A stretch of DNA of 64,000 bases, from the IMG/VR virus record IMGVR_UViG_3300033149_003715, positions 80,174-144,173 of that record. One strand, written 5' to 3'. Both the position numbers and the translations under genes were made by a program. This DNA comes from a virus. Under the pieces are notes generated by a model that saw only the letters and a program-made list of their open reading frames with translations, was not told the DNA's origin and did no database searches. How positions within the stretch are numbered: the stretch's first letter is position 1; every line of letters starts with the position of its first letter. This document shows positions 41,131 to 48,922 of the stretch, piece by piece.

Positions 41131-42546
41131 TTACTGTAGACTTCTTTGTCTGATTGTATCGAATTTTTGAGTGACTAATAATCGTCCATTACGATATACC
41201 TCCACTAATTTATTTATGTGCTGGGGTAGATAGTCATAATTTACTGTCTTAAAACATTTTTCGTCGTCCGCATAAATAAGCCTCAATCGTCCCTTTTTTG
41301 ATTGTTTATTTTTGTCTTTAGGTCGTTTAGATATATCATGCCATGTATTACATCTTTTTTGTGCTGAACATTTGAAGGCGAAAGCTTGGGTGTCTCTGTT
41401 AATTTTTTGTAGTAATCCGCCACCCATACCAAATACTAGGCTTTCTACTGAGAATTTGTTTTCTACAACGATTTTACATATTTCTGTGATAGTATTTACA
41501 CTCAAACCATCTCCCCATAACACACCTACAACTGGATTTATTACAGTATACCCTTTGGAATTAACATGATATCCAAACGTATTTGCCAATTGTTTTAATA
41601 TCCAGACTATTTGCTTACCTGGATGTTTGTGTTGTTGTGTTATACTATCTGGTCTAATAACCACTTTAGCTATACCAGATTTGTTTGCTTTTCTGTTAAT
41701 TATTTGCTGTTTGAATTTGGGTATAATGTTTTCCACAAAGTTATAAATATCATACGAATCCGCGACTATACTTAGAATTCCATTCGGGTATTTTTGGAGC
41801 AATTCGTTAACTAACGTTACTTCTCCTTGATGATCGTATGATGTCATTATTGAGTGTTCGGTTGCGGGGACACTAAAACCTAATGTTTTTGGATCAGCTT
41901 GGTAATATTCTATACCTTCTAATAGGGCTGGAACTGTATCGGTTCCTTTGAAATTAATTAAGTGTGCTAATCCACCTAAACTTGCAGATTCATTAGAGCT
42001 TACACCACGATAACCAAAATCGTGAAGCATAAAATCTAAACACTGTGTTTGTTCTGACGATATATTAAGATATTCAGCCAGTGTTCTTTTAGTGTAATAA
42101 CTAATAGTAGCTACAGTTGATGGATACCATACATGTGTTAGCAAAGATTCCACAAAATTAGTTAACCAATAACATTTTGGATCTGTATTTTCCACTGTCA
42201 TCATTACATTATTAATATCAACTGGCGTACCTTCTGGCACTGCCTTGATTGATAGTGGTAAATACCCATTGTGCTTTTTAACTATATGCAACCAGCCATC
42301 TTCGTTGAATAAATTTTGTCCAAAATGATTTTGGATAATTGTTTTGGCCACTGTAATTTTTTCTCGCGTGACTCTCCTTCCTACCATATTTTTAAGTAAA
42401 ATAGATTGTAAACCAAAAAAAACAGTTTTTGGATATTTTGCCCATTTTCTACATTCTAAGTAGGAATAAATTGTCCGTGTGTTTTTTGGGTACATTTTGT
42501 AATGAGCAAATTTGTAACTATCCGATAATAAACAGATATTATCCAT
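41131..42546 (-). CDS. nadV: nicotinamide phosphoribosyltransferase
   Basis: 471 residues, the normal length. It makes NMN from nicotinamide and PRPP, the first step of NAD salvage. Conserved parts: DSYKFAHYKMYPKNTRTIYS, YLECR, the catalytic-His segment FSVPATEHSIMTSYDHQGEV, VIRPDS, and GVLWGDGLSVNTI and FGMGGGLLQKINRDTQAFAF. No second-step enzyme (NMN adenylyltransferase) is in the window. Phages use it to restore NAD drained by host defences. Confidence 0.95.
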   Translation of the reverse strand: MDNICLLSDSYKFAHYKMYPKNTRTIYSYLECRKWAKYPKTVFFGLQSILLKNMVGRRVTREKITVAKTIIQNHFGQNLFNEDGWLHIVKKHNGYLPLSIKAVPEGTPVDINNVMMTVENTDPKCYWLTNFVESLLTHVWYPSTVATISYYTKRTLAEYLNISSEQTQCLDFMLHDFGYRGVSSNESASLGGLAHLINFKGTDTVPALLEGIEYYQADPKTLGFSVPATEHSIMTSYDHQGEVTLVNELLQKYPNGILSIVADSYDIYNFVENIIPKFKQQIINRKANKSGIAKVVIRPDSITQQHKHPGKQIVWILKQLANTFGYHVNSKGYTVINPVVGVLWGDGLSVNTITEICKIVVENKFSVESLVFGMGGGLLQKINRDTQAFAFKCSAQKRCNTWHDISKRPKDKNKQSKKGRLRLIYADDEKCFKTVNYDYLPQHINKLVEVYRNGRLLVTQKFDTIRQRSLQ

Positions 42547-42596
42547 TTGTTATCTCCATCAGTTCAATCTGATTAGACATTATACTATCCTTTTTG

Positions 42597-42803
42597 TCAA
42601 TTTAACGCCCTAACAAAAGACAGTGTTTTGTGGATATTTTTCACATAAGTATCTATATTTCTTTTTTGTAACTTTAACTTTCCTATTTTCTTTAAAAGTT
42701 GTAATTGTAATGTTTGAATTCCCTGAATAAAAACACCGAAGCGTGCTGGATTTAATACTTGACATTCATATATTCGATAGTTATGTGGTTTATGGTAATT
42801 CAT
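42597..42803 (-). pseudogene. YKVV-family remnant (middle only)
   Basis: 68 residues overlapping 42790-43047. RIYECQVLNPARFGVFIQG matches the ECEVKNPAR segment of subgroup A3, but the N-terminal core and the GT..VD.VKL end are absent. A piece left from a broken copy. Confidence 0.55.
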
Positions 42804-43120
42804 TTATTTCTCGTGTAAGTTTTACGGCATCTACCAGATATGTACCCTTTGGAGCAAATATTCTTGGTGGGTACATTTTTTGTTCATACTGTGTTAATGC
42901 CCAGAAATCTTCTAAAAATAGATTACGACTACAAATAATATGGGCTTTGTGTGGGTTTTTAACCTCACACTCAAAAAGACGATATTGTGTAGAAATAGTA
43001 TTTTGACTTTGCTGAAGTAGTCTAGCTGGTTTTATGTCATTAAACACGAAAAGCTTTGAGTATTTGAGAGTTGGTTTAACCCACTTATTTATTATATTTT
43101 AACAAAAAATTGTACCTTCG
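42790..43120 (-). pseudogene. YKVV-family remnant, subgroup A3, broken N-terminus
   Basis: The 3' part is open (42790-43047, 85 residues): FECEVKNPHKAHIICSRNLF then KGTYLVDAVKLTREIN. Upstream the core IINKWVKPTLKYSKLFVFND reads through 43100 but follows a stop (TAA at about 43099), and the first 25 codons are scrambled with a frameshift (KFYKIK...). Closest to 47404-47778. Confidence 0.72.
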
Positions 43121-43127
43121 TTTGATT

Positions 43128-43490
43128 TTATAAAATTTCTCTAATTAATTTAACCTTACTTGTAGTATATGTACCTGGGTAAATTATTGTTGAACAAGGT
43201 CTTTTTTTATGTTGTTTTACTGATTTCCAAAATTTTTCAAATGCTTTTTCTGTGTAACATGCATATTTTATCCGGGCGGGATCTTTTACTTCACATTCAA
43301 AAATACGTTCTTCACCAATTCTGTAACAACGAGCAGTTCTTAAATCACAAAATACAAATAATTTTGAGTGCTTTAGTTTAGGTTTGATCCACTTATTTAT
43401 GACATACTGTATCCTAAATTTATCATTACAGGTATTTGAAGATCCAAGATCTTTACTAACAACTTTATAAAATTTTTTGTTTTTGGACAT
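43128..43490 (-). CDS. YKVV-family protein, subgroup A3
   Basis: 120 residues: KKFYKVVSKDLGSSNTCND, YVINKWIKPKLKHSKLFVFC, FECEVKDPARIKYAC, VKQHKKRPCST, PGTYTTSKVKLIREIL. Shorter than most members. ATG is followed by SKN before the KKFYKVV start. Confidence 0.75.
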   Translation of the reverse strand: MSKNKKFYKVVSKDLGSSNTCNDKFRIQYVINKWIKPKLKHSKLFVFCDLRTARCYRIGEERIFECEVKDPARIKYACYTEKAFEKFWKSVKQHKKRPCSTIIYPGTYTTSKVKLIREIL

Positions 43491-43494
43491 TGAA

Positions 43495-44379
43495 TTACTT
43501 CTGTGTAAGTTGTTGTGTTAATTTTTGGAAATATTTTTTAAATATAATTGCCGTTTGACGATTTATTTCTTTTTCTACAGGCTTAGACCAAGCAATTTCA
43601 CCTCTTGCTTCTCGTTTAATGTCTTCGCACATACTGATTAGAATTTCCCTCATATTTTCAATACTTGGCGGCTGCTGGTTTTTTGAATGAATTTTATCTA
43701 AAACGTGTTTTAATCTGTTTATTGTGACCCATTCTGTTGCTATATCTTGAGCTTGTTTAAGAACTTCTAATTTTTTAGGATCTTTAATTTGCCGTTTCTT
43801 TTTTGTTTCTCGGAAGTCGTCATTTTTATACTTTGCAATTACTCGTTCATTATTATTTTTCCTTAATTCAATAAGAGGGCGAATAACAATTCCTTCTCGG
43901 GTTTGATTGTGGTTACCTGCCCATTCTGCTACAACAGATGGTTTATCTCGTTCTTCTGTAAGAATATCTAAATCAGTAGAACATTTTATATATGGGACAA
44001 ATGTAAGCCCACATCTTTTTACTATTTTTTCGGCTGTAGGAACATCTAACCAGCAATCACCTATTTTTACATCAAAGGCAATAAATTTTAGGTTACTACC
44101 ATACTTTTTTGATTGACCTTGTACTTTTCCACCATATCCTTCGCCGTAGATTATAATATCATCTACTTTAGGTAAATTAGCTAAAATTTCTTCTTGGTTG
44201 AATAAATTGGTGAAGTTTTCGTGTTTAATACAGCCAGAGAAAAATGATAACTGTGGTTGTCTTGTTACTTTATACTTTATATGTGTGCTTGTACCATCCA
44301 CCTTCTCCAGAGCGTACACTTCCTTAAATAGTAAAACTTCTTGAGCTTTATATAAATTATTTATATGTAAGTAACCCAT
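43495..44379 (-). CDS. rnl: ATP-dependent RNA ligase
   Basis: 294 residues from ATG 44379, which overlaps the upstream stop as TAATG. Nucleotidyltransferase motifs: I KVDGTS (nucleophile Lys26), III YGEGYGG, IIIa FIAFDVKI, IV EGIVIRP, V VIAKYKND. It seals nicked or cleaved RNA by adenylylation. Together with tRNA genes it fits repair of tRNA cut by host anticodon nucleases. No polynucleotide kinase is in the window. The C-terminal half is helical and charged. Confidence 0.9.
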   Translation of the reverse strand: MGYLHINNLYKAQEVLLFKEVYALEKVDGTSTHIKYKVTRQPQLSFFSGCIKHENFTNLFNQEEILANLPKVDDIIIYGEGYGGKVQGQSKKYGSNLKFIAFDVKIGDCWLDVPTAEKIVKRCGLTFVPYIKCSTDLDILTEERDKPSVVAEWAGNHNQTREGIVIRPLIELRKNNNERVIAKYKNDDFRETKKKRQIKDPKKLEVLKQAQDIATEWVTINRLKHVLDKIHSKNQQPPSIENMREILISMCEDIKREARGEIAWSKPVEKEINRQTAIIFKKYFQKLTQQLTQK

Positions 44380-44555
44380 TACTGTTTCCTCAAAAGACTT
44401 TTTGGAAATTTCCAATAATACTCACATTTTTTGGTTGATTTGTCATATGGTGGTGCAATAAAATATGATTGGTATTTACTTGGTTTAATTAAATATCGAA
44501 GACAACTTTCTTTGTGTGGACAATCTTTTCCATAACACATGGTAATATCAGGCAT
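44379..44555 (-). CDS. small phage protein with Cys motif
   Basis: 58 residues: MPDITMCYGKDCPHKESCLR, YLIKPSKYQSYFIAPP then CEYYWKFPKSLL. The C...C....C pattern plus YQSYF.(A/T)PP is one I recall from small phage proteins that carry CP....CYR and YQ.YF. It overlaps the YKVV gene by 8 bases and is coupled to the RNA ligase (TAATG). Confidence 0.78.
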   Translation of the reverse strand: MPDITMCYGKDCPHKESCLRYLIKPSKYQSYFIAPPYDKSTKKCEYYWKFPKSLLRKQ

Positions 44556-44973
44556 CTGTTTGTACCTCCATTTGATTACAAAAAATAATTTTAGTAAGTT
44601 TTACTGCTGAACAAAAAATTGTACCACTCGGTGGAAACGCACATTTATCTAAAAACCTTTTGTTACATTTTTTTAGACGTAAAATATCTTTTAACCCTTC
44701 AAGATTTACGAAAATCAAGAAAATACCATACTTTTTTGGATGTTTTGCTTGACATTCGCAAATAACAAATTCTTTAATATCATTATTAATTATAAAATGG
44801 TATACTTTTTTCAAATCATCAAAAACCATTAAATCTGAGTCTTCAAATCCTGGGTTGGGGTATGTCCATTGATTCATATTATATTGGACTACTAATGGTT
44901 TTAGTTTTACATTTGGCGAATTAACACAAATTGATTCAAGTGTTGGTGTTAAAATCTTGTAATACTTTTTCAT
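44548..44973 (-). CDS. YKVV-family protein, subgroup A2
   Basis: 141 residues: MKKYYKILTPTLESICVNSP, QYNMNQWTYPNPGFEDSDLM, VFDDLKKVYHF, PKKYGIFLIFVNLEGLKDIL, PPSGTIFCSAVKLTKIIFC. Subgroup A2 has (N/D)QW.YPNPGFE and GTIFC.A. Ends in a Gln/Val/Thr tail. Confidence 0.78.
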   Translation of the reverse strand: MKKYYKILTPTLESICVNSPNVKLKPLVVQYNMNQWTYPNPGFEDSDLMVFDDLKKVYHFIINNDIKEFVICECQAKHPKKYGIFLIFVNLEGLKDILRLKKCNKRFLDKCAFPPSGTIFCSAVKLTKIIFCNQMEVQTDA

Positions 44974-45013
44974 TTAATTGCTCCTGATTTTTTAACAATT
45001 TTGGTTAAGTGAT

Positions 45014-45187
45014 TTAGTTCCATATTCTTTTTAAGCGATATCCGCAATGTAAACAAAAATGTGCCCACCAGGATTGTTTTGTGCATTTATAACAGTAATA
45101 TGCTCCACAATTTTTACACAAAAAGAAACAGTGTAAAATACCTCGACATATACGTCCGCAATTAACACAACAAACTTTGGCAAACAT
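45014..45187 (-). CDS. Cys-rich zinc-ribbon protein
   Basis: 57 residues with four CxxC-type pairs: MFAKVCCVNCGRICRG, LCKNCGAYYCYKC, FCLHCGYRLKRIWN. Twelve cysteines likely hold two or three zincs. Too short for standard ORF length cutoffs. It starts after an AAAGGAC-like site. Role unknown; such proteins often bind nucleic acid. Confidence 0.72.
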   Translation of the reverse strand: MFAKVCCVNCGRICRGILHCFFLCKNCGAYYCYKCTKQSWWAHFCLHCGYRLKRIWN

Positions 45188-45231
45188 GGTTTTGTCCTTT
45201 TAATATGGTATATTGGACGACTAATTTTTCT

Positions 45232-45642
45232 TTATTCTATGGTTCTACATTGAATAATTTTTGTAAGTCTTACCGCTGAACAAAAAATTGTACCTCGTGG
45301 TGGATATGTTTTTGTTAAGAACTTTTTCTTATTTTTCTTTTTACGTAAAATAACATTTAGTTCTGATATTAACATTAAGTGTAAGAAGATACCTATTTTT
45401 CGTGGATTTTTGACCTTACATTCACAAACTGCATATTTTTGAAGATTATTAAAAGTTACAAATCCATGTACACTATCTAAGTCATCAAAAACCATTAGAT
45501 TTGAGCCTTCAAATCCTGGATTTGGATACACCCATTGATTAATATGGTATTGAACAGCCAGTTTATCTTTTTCTTTATTATTCAACCATGTTGTACTGAT
45601 TGACTTGAGATCTGGCGTGAGAACTTTGTAGTATTTTTTCAT
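45232..45642 (-). CDS. YKVV-family protein, subgroup A2
   Basis: 136 residues from ATG 45642: MKKYYKVLTPDLKSISTTWL, QYHINQWVYPNPGFEGSNLM, VFDDLDSVHGFV, CECKVKNPRKIGIFLHLM, KKFLTKTYPPRGTIFCSAVR then LTKII. Close sister of 44548-44973 (same PNPGFE, GTIFCSAV). Confidence 0.8.
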   Translation of the reverse strand: MKKYYKVLTPDLKSISTTWLNNKEKDKLAVQYHINQWVYPNPGFEGSNLMVFDDLDSVHGFVTFNNLQKYAVCECKVKNPRKIGIFLHLMLISELNVILRKKKNKKKFLTKTYPPRGTIFCSAVRLTKIIQCRTIE

Positions 45643-45664
45643 TTTAAGCAATCTATTTTTGTTG

Positions 45665-46147
45665 TTAGTTTACATTTTGTAGACGATTCATAGCAGATGT
45701 TAGATCACCTTGGAGTAATTCCCAGCCTGTTGTACCTATTGCATTAACGGGTCTATCCATGTAAAAACCAAATAGACTTTCAACAAACTGTGCTTTTTGT
45801 TTTACTTCTTTTAACAATTTTTTGTAATTTGAACCACGTTTTGTAATGACTGGTACAGAAATACCATAAGCATACAATGCGTAAACCAATTGTTTATCAT
45901 CTATGATTGTTTTAAATCCACAACAATTTTTAGCTGCTTCAATGTTTTCTTTTCTGGCTTGTTCCGGACTAACCACAGATAAAGTTACTAGATATTGTGG
46001 CTGATCTTCATCAACCGCATCCCACCAATTGATGAGTTCTAGCATAAAATAGTAATTGAATTCGCCATTGTTTAGTTTTTGAGAAATCCATGTACCGCCG
46101 TATTGTCGGTAGTTTACGTCGCCTGATAACCAAAAAAATCTAATCAT
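45665..46147 (-). CDS. WISQKL-family protein 1
   Basis: 160 residues. Family pattern: GTWISQKLNNGEFNYYFMLE, LVTLSVVSPEQARKENIEAA, YGISVPVITKRGSNYKKLLK, TTGWELLQGDLTSAMNRL. Paralogues at 53999, 54429 and 54937, 8 kb away. Its start is MIRFFWLSGDVNYRQYG. Function unknown; no catalytic residues stand out. Confidence 0.76.
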   Translation of the reverse strand: MIRFFWLSGDVNYRQYGGTWISQKLNNGEFNYYFMLELINWWDAVDEDQPQYLVTLSVVSPEQARKENIEAAKNCCGFKTIIDDKQLVYALYAYGISVPVITKRGSNYKKLLKEVKQKAQFVESLFGFYMDRPVNAIGTTGWELLQGDLTSAMNRLQNVN

Positions 46148-46149
46148 AA

Positions 46150-46275
46150 TTAACCTTTCTGTGTGACAATTAGAATGAAAAAACTACACCAACACAAAAG
46201 AAGTACAATTAGAAAAAACCACCCGGGTAGTTTAGTTCTAACATACTTGCGACTAATAAAGTTTTTTATTTTCAT
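46150..46275 (-). CDS. small single-span membrane protein
   Basis: 41 residues: MKIKNFISRKYVRTKLPGWF then FLIVLLLCWCSFFILIV, a strong membrane helix with a positive N-terminus. The stop lies just before the start of the WISQKL gene (TAATTATG). Short but well placed in the operon. Confidence 0.58.
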   Translation of the reverse strand: MKIKNFISRKYVRTKLPGWFFLIVLLLCWCSFFILIVTQKG

Positions 46276-46281
46276 TTGATC

Positions 46282-46791
46282 TCATCCTAAATCGTAAACG
46301 GTCCATACGATATTTGTATCACCAAATGCGAATTCGATACATTCTTGAATATTTTCCCATTTACCTCCAGCTAAACCGCAACCAAATCTTGGACTATGTA
46401 GAGATACTTGATGTTGTATTTTGGTAGTATTTAAATGTAAACGTAAACGGATTAATCCTTCTTTGATTGCTTCATATCTAATAGGAGGAATTATAATTCT
46501 GTTAAATCGAAGTGGTTTGATATTTTTTTGTCCTATTAAATTGCATACGAATTGCGTTAGTGTTGGTGATTTGTGTACTTGTATAAGTTGTATATCTCCT
46601 AGCTTTTGACGATCTATGTTGGCTTGATATGTTAATTTAGTTTGTGGCCATTTTTTAGCCAAAGGAATTACAAAACCTGCACCCCATGCTCCAATATCAT
46701 TACAACAGTGTACAATAATTTGTTGTTCGTATCCGTTGGGGTAAACACGGATTGGGTTTGTTGCATCACCTTTAACGGTTTGTAGTTTCAT
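46282..46791 (-). CDS. macro domain protein
   Basis: 169 residues. VKGDATNP and IIVHCCNDIGAWGAGFVIPL are the ADP-ribose binding loop 1 of macro domains; PRFGCGLAGGKWENIQECI is loop 2 (GCGLAGG). Most like the ALC1/TARG-type group that removes ADP-ribose from bases or proteins. It may undo ADP-ribosylation in the host or phage DNA, or deal with products of NAD-linked defence. ATGA coupling to the upstream small gene. Confidence 0.88.
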   Translation of the reverse strand: MKLQTVKGDATNPIRVYPNGYEQQIIVHCCNDIGAWGAGFVIPLAKKWPQTKLTYQANIDRQKLGDIQLIQVHKSPTLTQFVCNLIGQKNIKPLRFNRIIIPPIRYEAIKEGLIRLRLHLNTTKIQHQVSLHSPRFGCGLAGGKWENIQECIEFAFGDTNIVWTVYDLG

Positions 46792-46958
46792 TTTTGGTAT
46801 CCTTGAGTGTGAAGTTTATAAACTTTACCTAGTTTACGTCGAAATTTTGAGGCTTGTCTTGGTGTTGGTTTTACGTTTGCCAATTCACATAATTTGATAA
46901 ATCTTTCTTGTTTGGCATATTCTTTGTTACTTAGGTCAATGTGCAATTGATTCATCAT
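46788..46958 (-). CDS. small hypothetical protein
   Basis: 56 residues: MMNQLHIDLSNKEYAKQERF then NVKPTPRQASKFRRKLGKVY. Basic, helical. Its stop overlaps the macro-domain gene start (ATGA), which supports it as a real gene despite its size. Function unknown. Confidence 0.62.
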   Translation of the reverse strand: MMNQLHIDLSNKEYAKQERFIKLCELANVKPTPRQASKFRRKLGKVYKLHTQGYQK

Positions 46959-46968
46959 TAGGTTCCTA

Positions 46969-47259
46969 TTAGGAGTTGTCTAAAATTTTGATTGGTTCGT
47001 CTTCTGTTGGAATATGTTGCTTTGTTTTTTTGCACCAATCCAAATATTCAGCATCTGGATTTTCTAAACGATAAATAGAACCGCTTTTCGTGTAAATAAC
47101 ATTTCCTTTCACTTTGGTAACTGTCGATGTTTGTATGAAACTGCCATTGTTAAATTCTGGGTGATTGTAAACATTACCTTTTAAGTAAATTTTATGACAT
47201 TCTGGTGGAGTATACGGATTACTATCACTAAAAACCGCCCAATTTTTTAGTACAAACAT
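46969..47259 (-). CDS. hypothetical protein
   Basis: 96 residues from ATG 47259 (GGGAGAA upstream); the longer frame to 47340 runs into the tRNA-like gene and is rejected. FVLKNWAVFSDSNPYTPPEC, YLKGNVYNHPEFNNGSFIQT, YTKSGSIYRLENPDAEYLDW, followed by a Lys/Thr tail. A small beta-rich domain; no family. Confidence 0.6.
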   Translation of the reverse strand: MFVLKNWAVFSDSNPYTPPECHKIYLKGNVYNHPEFNNGSFIQTSTVTKVKGNVIYTKSGSIYRLENPDAEYLDWCKKTKQHIPTEDEPIKILDNS

Positions 47260-47297
47260 AAGAATTCTCCCTATTTTTAGAGGAAAAGAAAAATAGA

Positions 47298-47388
47298 TTG
47301 GACTACGGGGAATCGAACCCCACGGAGTTACCATCCGCAATTATTTATACTCCCACAAGTTTATAAGACTTGCTGCGGCTATAGTCCA
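47298..47388 (-). tRNA. tRNA-like gene, aberrant, anticodon UAU
   Basis: Acceptor TGGACTA/TAGTCCA and a T-arm TGGGG-TTCGATT-CCCCG are normal. The anticodon stem CAAGT/ACTTG with loop CTTATAA gives UAU (Ile). A proper D-arm is missing (only TAGCCGCAG between acceptor and anticodon stem). The variable region is unusually long, able to pair GGAGT with ACTCC, while CCGCA could pair with TGCGG. Length 91. Whether it is charged or used is doubtful. Confidence 0.7.
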
Positions 47389-47403
47389 AGTTTGCTGTTT
47401 GGG

Positions 47404-47778
47404 TTAAGTAATTTCTCGTGTAAGTTTTACGGCATCTACCTGATATGTACCTTTTGGAGTAGGCATCCTTGTTAGGGGCATTTTTTGCTTTTGGTGTCTT
47501 GATGTCCAGAAATCTTCCAAAAATAGATTGCAACTACAAACAACAAGTGCTTTGCGTGGGTTTTTAACTTCACACTCGAAAAGACGATATTGTGTAGAAA
47601 TAATATTTTGACTTTGCTGAAGTAGTTTAATTTGTTTTATATCATTAAACACGAAAAGTTTTGAGTATTTAAGAACTGGTTTAACCCACTTATTTATTAT
47701 ATATTGTACGCAAAATCTATTCCCAGTATTATTAATAGATTTAAGTTGTAAGTCAGTAACTTTATAAAATTTTTTCAT
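47404..47778 (-). CDS. YKVV-family protein, subgroup A3
   Basis: 124 residues from ATG 47778: MKKFYKVTDLQLKSINNTGN, YIINKWVKPVLKYSKLFVFN, IISTQYRLFECEVKNPRKAL, KGTYQVDAVKLTREIT. Its stop lies 15 bases before the tRNA-like gene. The most complete A3 copy, and the likely source of the broken copy at 42790-43120. Confidence 0.8.
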   Translation of the reverse strand: MKKFYKVTDLQLKSINNTGNRFCVQYIINKWVKPVLKYSKLFVFNDIKQIKLLQQSQNIISTQYRLFECEVKNPRKALVVCSCNLFLEDFWTSRHQKQKMPLTRMPTPKGTYQVDAVKLTREIT

Positions 47779-47780
47779 TA

Positions 47781-48200
47781 TTACCATTTTTCTATTTCTT
47801 GTACAAGCTTGATTTCATCTACTTGATACGTGTTTTTAGGAGCAGGAATTCTTGTCGCAGGCATCTTTTGTTTATGATGTCTTGATATCCAAAACTCTTT
47901 GAAAAGATGTGTAGCATTGCATATAACAAGTAATTTACGCGGGTTTTTAACTTCACATTCAAAAATTCGCATTTCTTTGTATCCGTAAAAGAGTTTGGCA
48001 GAAAGGTTTTTAGGAAAAAATGTTTCGCAGAAGGACGCAAATGTTATAGCGGATTTTAAATTATTAAAAACGAATAACTTTGAGTATTTAAGAACTGGTT
48101 TAACCCATTCATTCATTATATATTGTACGTAAAATTCGTTACATTGATTATCAGCGGATCTTAATAGCGAGTCAGTAACTTTGTAAAATTTTTGAGTCAT
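47781..48200 (-). CDS. YKVV-family protein, subgroup A3
   Basis: 139 residues: KFYKVTDSLLRSADNQCNEF, YIMNEWVKPVLKYSKLFVFN, ECEVKNPRKLLVIC, PAPKNTYQVDEIKLVQEI. One difference: the GT motif of the last block is NT (PKNTYQVD). Between core and ECEV it has an extra loop TFFPKNLSAKLFYG. Confidence 0.78.
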   Translation of the reverse strand: MTQKFYKVTDSLLRSADNQCNEFYVQYIMNEWVKPVLKYSKLFVFNNLKSAITFASFCETFFPKNLSAKLFYGYKEMRIFECEVKNPRKLLVICNATHLFKEFWISRHHKQKMPATRIPAPKNTYQVDEIKLVQEIEKW

Positions 48201-48310
48201 TTTTTATTCTTTCTGTACTCGTTTGCGATTTTTTCTCCAAAATACCAAATTATGTAAAAAGTGATCAAGGATATAGTGTATTCCAAAAACCCCTCAGTTG
48301 TATTAATCAT
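48197..48310 (-). CDS. small single-span membrane protein
   Basis: 37 residues: MINTTEGFLEYTISLITFYI then IWYFGEKIANEYRKNKK. One membrane helix and a basic tail. ATGA overlaps on both ends (48307-48310 and 48197-48200) make it likely to be real. Confidence 0.6.
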   Translation of the reverse strand: MINTTEGFLEYTISLITFYIIWYFGEKIANEYRKNKK

Positions 48311-48528
48311 TTTTCACCCCTTTCGTAGTCTTGTAATTTATAGTGATATTTTCTTTTGTAGACTTCTGCGTATTTATCACTATTTTGACTAAACTGAGAA
48401 GGAAGATTAACTAATAAGTGATGTTTTAATATCGTAAGAGTTTTTTGGGGTATTTCGCTTCCAGTGTGTGAATTCCAATATTCTTGGATTAGAAGTACAA
48501 GTCCACAAATTATATCTTTGCGTTTCAT
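48307..48528 (-). CDS. hypothetical protein
   Basis: 73 residues: MKRKDIICGLVLLIQEYWNS, HHLLVNLPSQFSQNSDKYAE then VYKRKYHYKL. Amphipathic N-terminal helix. Start overlaps the upstream stop as TAATG. Function unknown. Confidence 0.6.
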   Translation of the reverse strand: MKRKDIICGLVLLIQEYWNSHTGSEIPQKTLTILKHHLLVNLPSQFSQNSDKYAEVYKRKYHYKLQDYERGEK

Positions 48529-48614
48529 TATGTTTTACTTATAAAGTAGCAAGCTGTTAAGATAATAATTGCCCAGCTAAAAAGTATTAAGGTACAACAT
48601 AATGCACTAGTCAT
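48528..48614 (-). CDS. very small membrane protein
   Basis: 28 residues: MTSALCCTLILFSWAIIILT then ACYFISKT. Almost all hydrophobic. AAAGGAAAAT lies upstream and TAATG couples it to the next gene. Likely a real but minimal membrane peptide. Confidence 0.55.
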   Translation of the reverse strand: MTSALCCTLILFSWAIIILTACYFISKT

Positions 48615-48665
48615 GTTTATTTTCCTTTTTAAATTTTGTGAAAATTGTAATTTTTTTATTGTCTT

Positions 48666-48911
48666 TTAGTCTATTACTATTTTAGTTTCTTCTTCGGCAT
48701 GATCGTATTCTTTTACAATACTTCTTTCGTATACTCCAGGGGGAAGTTCAATTGGATGATGTTCTTCATGTTCTATTTTAACTTTTTTAGAAGATTCCAA
48801 AATCAAAGAAGTATCTTCTTTTTCAAGTAAACGAAAACCGTCTCCAATTACTTTGTGGGTATGCCCTGTTGCTTCTCCTTCTGCTAATTTGTTGGTCTTT
48901 AATTCTTTCAT
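48666..48911 (-). CDS. phage hypothetical protein
   Basis: 81 residues: LAEGEATGHTHKVIGDGFRL and HEEHHPIELPPGVYERSIVK then EYDHAEEETKIVID. I recall this (GEATGH.H.v ... HEEH.pI.LP.G.Y.v..q.EYd) from phages and bacteria, next to DUF6745 genes exactly as here. Role unknown; the His cluster suggests metal binding. Confidence 0.78.
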   Translation of the reverse strand: MKELKTNKLAEGEATGHTHKVIGDGFRLLEKEDTSLILESSKKVKIEHEEHHPIELPPGVYERSIVKEYDHAEEETKIVID

Positions 48912-48922
48912 ATTTTTCTCCT

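Noticed and set aside
46969-47340. 123-codon version of the 46969 gene
   Set aside because: Its first 27 codons lie in the tRNA-like gene; the ATG at 47259 has a ribosome site.
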